Shown here in pieces: positions 7,911-14,658 of a stretch of 23,203 bases of DNA. How positions within the stretch are numbered: the stretch's first letter is position 1; every line of letters starts with the position of its first letter. The notes under the pieces are model-generated. The model ran no database searches and was not told the DNA's origin. It saw only the letters and a list, made by a program, of their open reading frames with translations. The stretch comes from CAVXAE01 sp044225565 (GTDB lineage Bacteria; Pseudomonadota; Gammaproteobacteria; Steroidobacterales; Steroidobacteraceae). The stretch covers positions 1-23,203 of the forward strand of contig JBGAIL010000061.1 in assembly GCA_044225565.1 (NCBI GenBank). The letters are read 5' to 3'. Made by a program: the position numbers and the translations under genes.

Positions 7911-9134
7911 CTATCGATGGGATGCGCGCGGCTCGCGCAACAGGTCTCGGCCGATGATGAGCTTCTGCACTTCGGTGGCGCCTTCGTAGATGCGCAACGA
8001 GCGGATGGCGCGGTACAGCCGCTCGACCACGGAGCCTTGCACCACGCCCTGGCCGCCGAACGCCTGCAGCGCCCGGTCGATGACGATCTGCGCATTCTCC
8101 GTCGCTGCGAGCTTCGCCATGGCGGCTGCCCGGGTGACGGAAGTGCCGCGATCGCGCATCCAGGCCGCGCGGTACGTGAGGAGTCCGGCCGATTCCGTGC
8201 CGGTCGCCATGTCGGCGAGCGCCGCCTGAGTGAGCTGGAAGTCCGCGAGTCTCCGCCCGAACATCTCTCTCTGGCGCGCATGAGCCACGGCCTCGGCGAG
8301 CGCGCGGCGCGCGAAACCTTGCGCTGCGGCAGCTACCGACGTGCGAAACACATCGAGCGTCTGCATCGCGACCTTGAAGCCTTCGCCTTCTGCGCCGATC
8401 CGCGCCGTCGCCGGCACGCGGCAACCTTCGAATGCGAGGCGGGCCAGTGGATGCGGTGAAAGGACATCTATGCGCTCGGCAATGGAAAATCCGGGCGTGC
8501 CGGCATCCACGACGAAGGCGGAAATGCCGGCGGCATCCGCAGAGCCATCGGGCCGGCGCTGCGCAGGCTGCGTCCGGGCGAACACGCAATAGAAGTCCGC
8601 GATGCCGCCGTTGGAGATCCAGGTCTTTTCGCCGTCCAATACGTAGTGCGCGCCATCACGACGCGCCTGGCAGCTCATGCCCGCCACGTCGGAGCCCGCT
8701 CCGGGCTCGGAAAGCGCGAAGGCAGCGATGGCCTCGCCTTTCGCGACCCGCGGCAGGTAGCGCGCACGAAGCGATGCATCTGCAAAAAGCGACAGCGCGC
8801 CGCTGCCCAGGCCCTGCATGGCCATGGCGAAATCCGCGAGCTCATCGTGCCAGGCCAGCGTCTCGCGCAGCACGCAGATGGAGCGGGCATCGAATTCAGC
8901 GAGGGCGCCACCGTCCGCCGCGCGCACGGCGTAGGCGGTGAAGCCCGCATGCCCCAATTCCGAGACGAGCCGGCGACAGGCGACATCCACCGCGGCTGCA
9001 TCGTGCTGCGGCGCATGGGAGGCAAAATGGCTCTGCGCCCAATCGCTCGCCCGCCGTGCGAGCTCACGATGCGGGGCCTCGAGAAAGGGAAGCTCGAGGT
9101 GCGACAGATCCTGAATGACGGCCCGGCTGCTCAT
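7911..9134 (-). CDS. Acyl-CoA dehydrogenase
   Basis: A 407-residue FAD flavoprotein of the short/medium-chain acyl-CoA dehydrogenase family. Signatures are FALSEPGAGSDVAGM (~139-153), the FAD/substrate loop GEKTWISNGGIADFY (~168-182), QREMFGRRLADFQLTQ, AFGGQGVVQGSVVERLYR, and the C-terminal IYEGATEVQ, in which E384 is the expected catalytic base. It oxidises an acyl-CoA at C2-C3 and passes electrons to ETF. The ATG at 9134 follows the crotonase stop by one base (TGAGATG), which is translational coupling. In this operon it would act on the alicyclic or ring-opened dicarboxyl-CoA left after ring dearomatisation; the exact substrate is inference. Confidence 0.92.
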   Translation of the reverse strand: MSSRAVIQDLSHLELPFLEAPHRELARRASDWAQSHFASHAPQHDAAAVDVACRRLVSELGHAGFTAYAVRAADGGALAEFDARSICVLRETLAWHDELADFAMAMQGLGSGALSLFADASLRARYLPRVAKGEAIAAFALSEPGAGSDVAGMSCQARRDGAHYVLDGEKTWISNGGIADFYCVFARTQPAQRRPDGSADAAGISAFVVDAGTPGFSIAERIDVLSPHPLARLAFEGCRVPATARIGAEGEGFKVAMQTLDVFRTSVAAAAQGFARRALAEAVAHARQREMFGRRLADFQLTQAALADMATGTESAGLLTYRAAWMRDRGTSVTRAAAMAKLAATENAQIVIDRALQAFGGQGVVQGSVVERLYRAIRSLRIYEGATEVQKLIIGRDLLREPRASHR

Positions 9135-9135
9135 C

Positions 9136-9948
9136 TCAGTTCCCTTCGAAGCGCGGCTTCTCCTTGCGGACGAATGCCTCGTACGCGCGGCGGAAATCCT
9201 GCGTCTGCATGCAGATCGCCTGCGCCTCGGCCTCCATCGTGATGGCTTCGTCCACGCCGACGTGCCACTCCTCGTGCAGCTGCCTCTTGGTGACGCCGTG
9301 CGCGAAGGATGGGCCACCGGCCAGCTGCAACGCCATCGCGCGGGCGTGCTCGAGCAGCGCCTGGGGCTCGACGAGCTCGTTGAAGAATCCCCACCGCAGG
9401 CCCTCGTCCGCGCTCATCGAGCGGCCGGTGAACAGCAGCTCCGATGCACGCCCCTGGCCGATGATCCGCGGCAGCATCGAGCACGCACCCATGTCCGCTC
9501 CCGCGAGGCCGACTCGCGTGAACAGGAAGGAAGTCTTCGCGGCAGGCGTCCCGTAACGCAGGTCCGATGCCATGGCGAGCGCCGCGCCGGCTCCGGCACA
9601 AACGCCGTCGATGGCGGCAATGATGGGCTGCGGGCAGGCGCGCATCGCCTTGACGACGTCGCCGGTCATATGCGTGAACTCGCGCAATCCCGCCGGATCC
9701 CGCTTGGTCAGCGGCCCGATGATCTCGTGGACATCGCCGCCAGAGGAGAAATTCCCGCCGGCGCCGGTGATCACCACGCTGCGCACGTCCTGCGCTTCCT
9801 TCAGGCTGCGGAACAGATCCCGCATCTCCGCGTAGGAATCGAAGGTGATCGGATTCTTCCGCTCCGGCCGGTTGAGCGTGAGGACGGCGACGCGATCGCG
9901 CGCCTCCCAGAGGAAATGTCGTGCGGCATGGCCTGCCATGGTGCTCAT
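9136..9948 (-). CDS. Crotonase-fold (enoyl-CoA hydratase/isomerase family) enzyme with atypical active site
   Basis: A 270-residue crotonase. The oxyanion-hole blocks are GGNFSSGGDV (64-73) and GVCAGAGAALAMASD (115-129). The two glutamates needed for enoyl-CoA hydration are missing: the Glu144 position (rat numbering) is A123 and the Glu164 position is R145. D152 in GLAGADMGACSMLPR instead falls where 4-chlorobenzoyl-CoA dehalogenase has its nucleophilic Asp145 and close to a conserved Asp of BadI-type ring hydrolases. It may therefore hydrolyse or open a cyclic keto-acyl-CoA rather than hydrate a double bond. The ATG at 9948 shares one base with the SDR stop (TGATG), with GAGGTGA as ribosome-binding site. 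Family assignment is firm; the reaction is open. Confidence 0.9.
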   Translation of the reverse strand: MSTMAGHAARHFLWEARDRVAVLTLNRPERKNPITFDSYAEMRDLFRSLKEAQDVRSVVITGAGGNFSSGGDVHEIIGPLTKRDPAGLREFTHMTGDVVKAMRACPQPIIAAIDGVCAGAGAALAMASDLRYGTPAAKTSFLFTRVGLAGADMGACSMLPRIIGQGRASELLFTGRSMSADEGLRWGFFNELVEPQALLEHARAMALQLAGGPSFAHGVTKRQLHEEWHVGVDEAITMEAEAQAICMQTQDFRRAYEAFVRKEKPRFEGN

Positions 9949-10724
9949 CAGCTCACCTCGCCTCCGGCGACCGCGATGGCCTGGCCGGTGATGGATTCCG
10001 ATCCCGGCAGGCACAGCCACGCCACTGCATTGGCGACCTCGGCCGGCTTGACGAACCGTCTCTGGGGATTGTGCGACACCAGCTCCTGGCGCGCTTCCTC
10101 GTCGCTACGCCCCGTCGCCGCACGGATGTTGGCGACGACCTGCTCCAGCAGATCCGTCTCGGTGTAGCCGGGGCAGACCGCGTTGACGGTGATGCCTTGC
10201 GTGGCGACTTCGAGAGCTACCGCACGCGTGAGACCCAGAACTCCGTGCTTCGCCGCGCAGTACGCAGCCACGTAGCGATATCCGGTCAGCGCGGCAGTGC
10301 TCGCCACGTTCACGATGCGCCCGTGCCTGCCCTTCAACATGGCGGGCAAGGCTTCGCGGATGCAGTTGAACGTGCCGGTGAGATTCACGGCGAGCATCGA
10401 GCTCCAGAGCTCGTCACTCGTTCGAGTGAGCGTCGCGCTGCTGCCCTGCCCCGCGTTGTTGACGAGAAGGGTGACCGCGCCAAGCGCTTGCTGCGCGCTC
10501 GCGAACGCTGCCGTCACTGCCTTCGCGTCACTCACGTCGGCCTGCACGCAAAACGTGCGGACGTCGCGGCATGCGGCTGCACTTTCCTGCAGCGTGGACG
10601 CCGATCGCCCGAGCAGCGTCACGTTGGCGCCTGCTTCAGCGAGCGCGCGTACGATGGCTGCACCGATGCCGCGGCTGGCGCCGGTCACGAGGGCGTGCTG
10701 CCCGTCGAGGGGCTTGCCCGTCAT
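9948..10724 (-). CDS. Short-chain dehydrogenase/reductase (3-hydroxyacyl-CoA dehydrogenase-like)
   Basis: A 258-residue classical SDR. It has the NAD(P)-binding TGASRGIG (14-21), NNAG (89-92), N114, and the catalytic set S142, Y155 and K159 (YCAAK). PGYTETDLL and a C-terminal GGEVS end are as in FabG/HBD-like enzymes. It would oxidise a hydroxyl to a ketone on a CoA-bound ring or chain intermediate. The glycine-rich loop is followed by LLGRS rather than an acidic residue after strand beta-2, which leans towards NADP(H), but this is weak evidence. The ATG at 10724 overlaps the monooxygenase stop by four bases (ATGA), so it is co-translated with it. Confidence 0.92.
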   Translation of the reverse strand: MTGKPLDGQHALVTGASRGIGAAIVRALAEAGANVTLLGRSASTLQESAAACRDVRTFCVQADVSDAKAVTAAFASAQQALGAVTLLVNNAGQGSSATLTRTSDELWSSMLAVNLTGTFNCIREALPAMLKGRHGRIVNVASTAALTGYRYVAAYCAAKHGVLGLTRAVALEVATQGITVNAVCPGYTETDLLEQVVANIRAATGRSDEEARQELVSHNPQRRFVKPAEVANAVAWLCLPGSESITGQAIAVAGGEVS

Positions 10725-13030
10725 ACCGGTCCGGCCTGCTGCGCGGCCCGCTCGATATTCCGCTCGAGCTGCCCTTTGCCCGAGAGGTAAGGGTCCGGCC
10801 ACCACTGGCCCGAGAATTTCTGCTCGGCCGCCGCGGACAGCACCCACGACGGATTGGAGAGATGCGGCCGCGCGATGGCGCAAAGGTCTGCGCGCCCCGC
10901 CGCGATGATGGAGTTCACGTGATCGACTTCGAAGATGTTGCCCACGGCGATGGTGGGCATGCCGACCTCGTTGCGCACCTTGTCCGAGAACGGGGTCTGC
11001 CACATGCGGCCGTAGACGGGCTGCTGGTCGGAAACGGTCTGGCCCGTCGAGATGTCGAGGATGTCGGCACCCGCGGCCTGCAACGCTCGCGCTATCCGGA
11101 TGAGCTCGTCTTCGCCGAGGCCGCCCGGCGCCCAGTCCGTCGCGGAGATGCGCACCGACAGCGGGCGATCCTTCGGCCAGACCGCCCGTACGTCCGCGAG
11201 CACCTGCAGCGGGAAGCGCAGGCGCCGTTCGCAATCCCCGCCGAATTCGTCGTCACGAACGTTCGTGAGCGGCGAGAGGAAGCCGCCGAGCAGGTAGCCA
11301 TGCGCCATGTGCAGCTCGAGCATGTCGAAGCCCGCCGCCGCGCCCAGCTCTGCCGCGCGCCGGAACTGCTCACGCACGGCTTCGAAATCCTGTGCGGTCA
11401 TCGCACGGGGAACCTGGCTGACGCCGGGCAGATAAGGCAGCGGGGATGGAGCGAGCAGAGGCCAGTTGCCCGCCGCGAGCGGATGATCCGCCTCTTGCCA
11501 GCCGAGCTGCGTCGAGCCTTTGCGGCCGGAGTGACCGATCTGCAGGCAGAATTTCGCAGGGGAATGATCGTGCACGAAGCTCACGATGCGTCGCCACGCC
11601 TCCCGCTGCTGCTCGTTCCAGATTCCCGTGCAGCCAGGGGTGATGCGCCCTTCGGGCGACACGCAGGTCATCTCCGTGAAGAGCAGCCCGGCGCCACCGA
11701 CGGCCCGCGCACCGTAATGCATGAGATGCCAGTCGCCGGGAATGCCGTCCTTTGCCATGTACTGCGCCATGGGCGAGACGACGATGCGGTTCGCCAGCTC
11801 CAGCCTGCCGATCCTGAACGGCAGGAAGGCAGGTGGCCGGGGCACCTCGCCCGCCCCGCTGCGTTGCGCGAGCCAGCGCTCGTAACCGTTCACGAATGCC
11901 GGGTCGCGGGTGCGCAGGTTGGCGTGACCGATGCGCTGGCTGCCCGTGAGCAGGCTGTATGCGAACTGCAGCGGCTCGAGATGGACATAGCGCGCCACGT
12001 TCTCGAACCATTCCATGCGGTTGCGGGCTGCGCTCTGCAGCTTCAGGGCCTCCAGGCTGCGCTCCGCCTGATACCCCAGCAGTGCCGCTTCGACGTCGCG
12101 CGAAGCATTCAGATGCTTCACCAGCGACACCGCGTCCTCCATGGCGAGCTTGGTGCCCGAGCCGATGCCGAAGTGCGCGGTATGGGCGGCATCGCCGATG
12201 AGCACGGTATTGCCGTGGTGCCAGTTGCGGCAGATCACGCGATTGAAATTGAGCCAGGCCGAGCCGCGCAGATGCCGCGCGTTGCTCATGAGCCGGTGGC
12301 CGCCGAGGTACTTCGCGAACAGCTGCTGGCAGAACTCGATGGACTGGTCGGCGTCGTACCGGTCGAGGCCGTGAGCCAGCCAGGTCTCCTCGCGCGTCTC
12401 GACGATGACCGTAGAAAGTCCCTTGCTGAACTGGTAGGCGTGGATCTGGAACCAGCCGTGCTCGGTTCTCTCGAAGGCGAACGTGAAGGCGGAGAAAGAC
12501 TGCTCCGTGCCCAGCCAGATGAACCGGTTCCTGCGCCTGTCGATGTCCGGCTGGAACACGTCGGCATGCAGCGTCCGCGTCGCGCTGTTCACCCCGTCGG
12601 CGGCGATGACGAGGCTCGCGTCGGCAAACGCCGAGCGATCCGTGACCTCATGCTCGAAGTGCTGCGTGACGCCGAGCTCCGCCGCGCGCTGCTGCAGGAT
12701 GTTGAGCAGCCGCTTGCGCTCGATTCCCGCGAAGCCGTGACCGCCGGAGCGGATGCGCTCGCCCCCGAAGTAGACGTCGACGTCGTCCCAGTGATGGAAG
12801 CTGCCGACGATGGCCTCGTAGGACCTGGGATCGATGCGCGCGAAGCCTTCCATGGTCTTGTCGGAGAACACGACGCCCCAGCCGAACGTGTCGTCGGGAC
12901 GGTTGCGCTCGTACACCTCGACGAGCACCTTCGGCCAGCGCTTGCGCACCAGGATCGCCGAGTACAGACCCGCCGGCCCGCCGCCCAGGCAAACGACTCG
13001 TTGCAGGGTGCTGCGCCGGCGGGAAGTCAT
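10721..13030 (-). CDS. abmA: 2-aminobenzoyl-CoA (anthraniloyl-CoA) monooxygenase/reductase-like FAD-monooxygenase/OYE fusion
   Basis: A 769-residue fusion. Residues ~10-390 are a class A flavin monooxygenase: GGGPAG (16-21), AADGVNSATR (143-152) and GDAAHTAHFGIGSG (279-292). Residues ~398-760 are an old-yellow-enzyme barrel: LPFRIGRLELANRIVVSPMA, QIGHSGRKGS, LELHMAHGYLLGGFLSP and VGNIFEVDHVNSI. This two-domain order and length are those of 2-aminobenzoyl-CoA monooxygenase/reductase, which hydroxylates and then hydride-reduces the ring with NADH and O2, giving a non-aromatic aminooxocyclohexene carboxyl-CoA. Database names for this family also include salicylyl-CoA 5-hydroxylase, so salicylyl-CoA is the main alternative. 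The SDR, crotonase and acyl-CoA dehydrogenase genes downstream favour the dearomatising role. No strong Shine-Dalgarno is visible before ATG 13030. The symbol is given by family resemblance. Confidence 0.85.
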   Translation of the reverse strand: MTSRRRSTLQRVVCLGGGPAGLYSAILVRKRWPKVLVEVYERNRPDDTFGWGVVFSDKTMEGFARIDPRSYEAIVGSFHHWDDVDVYFGGERIRSGGHGFAGIERKRLLNILQQRAAELGVTQHFEHEVTDRSAFADASLVIAADGVNSATRTLHADVFQPDIDRRRNRFIWLGTEQSFSAFTFAFERTEHGWFQIHAYQFSKGLSTVIVETREETWLAHGLDRYDADQSIEFCQQLFAKYLGGHRLMSNARHLRGSAWLNFNRVICRNWHHGNTVLIGDAAHTAHFGIGSGTKLAMEDAVSLVKHLNASRDVEAALLGYQAERSLEALKLQSAARNRMEWFENVARYVHLEPLQFAYSLLTGSQRIGHANLRTRDPAFVNGYERWLAQRSGAGEVPRPPAFLPFRIGRLELANRIVVSPMAQYMAKDGIPGDWHLMHYGARAVGGAGLLFTEMTCVSPEGRITPGCTGIWNEQQREAWRRIVSFVHDHSPAKFCLQIGHSGRKGSTQLGWQEADHPLAAGNWPLLAPSPLPYLPGVSQVPRAMTAQDFEAVREQFRRAAELGAAAGFDMLELHMAHGYLLGGFLSPLTNVRDDEFGGDCERRLRFPLQVLADVRAVWPKDRPLSVRISATDWAPGGLGEDELIRIARALQAAGADILDISTGQTVSDQQPVYGRMWQTPFSDKVRNEVGMPTIAVGNIFEVDHVNSIIAAGRADLCAIARPHLSNPSWVLSAAAEQKFSGQWWPDPYLSGKGQLERNIERAAQQAGPV

Positions 13031-13143
13031 GGCTGGGGTCCGCGCTGATTCATTTTAGATGTCAAGTATATTCGGGGCCTCGAGGGAAAGCCAGCGGAAT
13101 TCCGGAAGCGCCCGATCGAGCCCTCTTCCGCGGAACGCACGCC
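13031..13143 (-). promoter_or_regulatory. Intergenic leader before abmA-like gene with candidate operator/promoter
   Basis: This 113-bp gap is the only sizeable break inside the operon. It contains an AT-richer island at 13048-13074 in otherwise very GC-rich DNA. On the minus strand the island reads TATACT directly followed by TTGACA. The segment 13060-13076 resembles one in the iorA/marR intergenic region (CAAGTATATTCGG here, CAACTATTCGG there). It may be an internal promoter or a regulator site. No convincing -35/-10 pair with 16-18 bp spacing was found, so the call is tentative. Confidence 0.35.
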
Positions 13144-14658
13144 TCAACCCGCCAGCGCGGCGCGAAGGGCCATCCCCTCCTCGTCGGCAAAGGCAGCGGT
13201 GCGCAGGTTCCGGACGAGCGCCGCGGCGCCGGCTTCACCGGAAGATGCGGCCGCCCGCTCGATGATCAGCTCGAAGTTGCGCACGCCCCGCTCGTGCGTG
13301 CTGCCATAGCCTTTCACGAGCCGCTGGCATTCGGCGACCTCGAGGGCGAGATCGTAATTCACCGGCGCGATGCGCTGGATCAGCCCCAGCCAGGCCTGGA
13401 TGCGGGTGTCCTCTTCGAGGAAACGCAGGGTGCCCCGCCGGAAGCGGCGCAGGCCTGCGAGCCCGTAGAGCAGCGTGAACCCTCCGACGCGCGACGTGCG
13501 GACCTGCCGGCCTGCGGTGAACCGCTTCAGAAAGCCCCGCATCGACGGAGACGCCTGCATCCGCCGCCCGAGACCGGCAGGCAACGTGCCGCAGATCTCC
13601 TCGACGCGCGGCTTCATGAACTCGGTGACGGAAACGAGCTGGCTCGCGCCCGCCGCGACCTCCCCGAGCACCCGCCTGGCTCGGGACGACCGGATCTTCA
13701 GGTCCGCCACGCGGATGGCGTCCTCGAAAGACATCCAGAGGGCGAGCCCGCGTGCGACGGCTTCCGACAGGCGAGGCCGGGTGCCGTCGGGCTCGAGGGC
13801 GAAGATGGGCTGGAGCCGGGTGAGATAAGACTGGGCGTAGGACACGTCCTGGTAGTCGACGAGGCGATGGACGCCTTCGGTCACGACGGGCAAAAGTGGA
13901 GACGGCACTTCCTTCAACGCCTCCAGGAGGCGTGAAGGCAGTGACCCGCTGCGCCAGGCAAGCGAATCCGGCTGCGAGACGGTTGCCTTGGTGTCCAGCG
14001 GTGCTGTGGAAGCGGCGCTCGATGCCGCGCCGTGCGCCGCCTGCGCAGCTGCATCGAACGCCGCGAGACTGCGATCCACCGCGATGCCGCCTTCGCGAAT
14101 GGCGGTCCGATAGCTCTCGCGACTGAAGGGCAGCGCCCCGCTACCTGCGAGCGCACCCAGCATCGCCGCACTGATGACGCTGCCGTGTGCGACGGCGATC
14201 TCCTGCATGTCGAAGGAGATGAACTGCTTCGAGCTCTCGCGCGCCAGTGCCGTGATGCGGGCTTCGTCCGCCCGCCCGTCCGCCATGTGGCTCTTCTCGC
14301 CGATGGCATAGACGCGGTTCGACGAAGCGATGAGCGTCGTCCGGTCCGGGGTGACGATGCCTCGCTGCAATGCACGGCCCGCCTCCATGATCTCGGAAGC
14401 GATCACGAGATCCACGTCTCCGGGATGCGGCATCAGCGCCATGACGGGCTTGGAGCCATCCTGCGGCAGCAGGCTGCGCGGGAAGAACTCGAGGTAGTAG
14501 ATGGTGGCGCCGGTGCGCTGCGCCACACCCGGCACGGAAGTGGACTGCACCAGATGCTTCTCATGGCGCGCCACTTCGATGAGCCAGTCGGCGAGGACGC
14601 CACCGCCCTGCCCGCCCAGGGCCGCGATGACGAGCTTGATGGGACGTGGCGCGGACAT
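13144..14658 (-). CDS. iorB: Indolepyruvate:ferredoxin oxidoreductase, beta-subunit family (long form)
   Basis: A 504-residue protein from ATG 14658, which shares one base with the iorA stop (TGATG). The first ~200 residues are the gamma-type domain of 2-oxoacid:ferredoxin oxidoreductases: LVIAALGGQGGGVLADWL, STSVPGVAQRTGATIYYLEF, VDLVIASEIMEAGRAL and a later SGALPFSRESY. A further ~300-residue C-terminal region follows (LARESSKQ onwards to GFLKRFTAGRQVRTSRVGG and LIQRIAPVNYDLALEVAECQ). It is absent from the ~200-residue archaeal IorB but usual in the proteobacterial long form. Together with IorA it would catalyse CoA- and ferredoxin-dependent oxidative decarboxylation of an aryl 2-oxoacid. 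The exact substrate is unproven. Confidence 0.85.
   Translation of the reverse strand: MSAPRPIKLVIAALGGQGGGVLADWLIEVARHEKHLVQSTSVPGVAQRTGATIYYLEFFPRSLLPQDGSKPVMALMPHPGDVDLVIASEIMEAGRALQRGIVTPDRTTLIASSNRVYAIGEKSHMADGRADEARITALARESSKQFISFDMQEIAVAHGSVISAAMLGALAGSGALPFSRESYRTAIREGGIAVDRSLAAFDAAAQAAHGAASSAASTAPLDTKATVSQPDSLAWRSGSLPSRLLEALKEVPSPLLPVVTEGVHRLVDYQDVSYAQSYLTRLQPIFALEPDGTRPRLSEAVARGLALWMSFEDAIRVADLKIRSSRARRVLGEVAAGASQLVSVTEFMKPRVEEICGTLPAGLGRRMQASPSMRGFLKRFTAGRQVRTSRVGGFTLLYGLAGLRRFRRGTLRFLEEDTRIQAWLGLIQRIAPVNYDLALEVAECQRLVKGYGSTHERGVRNFELIIERAAASSGEAGAAALVRNLRTAAFADEEGMALRAALAG

Noticed and set aside
10571..13048. 825-codon plus-strand open frame opposite the SDR and monooxygenase genes
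   Set aside because: A shadow of GC-rich coding DNA: no domain is recognisable, and the opposite strand carries a complete, motif-rich protein.
13050..13072. TTGACA on the minus strand before the abmA-like gene as a standard -35
   Set aside because: The sequence 16-18 bp downstream is CGGACC-like and cannot serve as a -10 box, so a normal promoter there is not supported.
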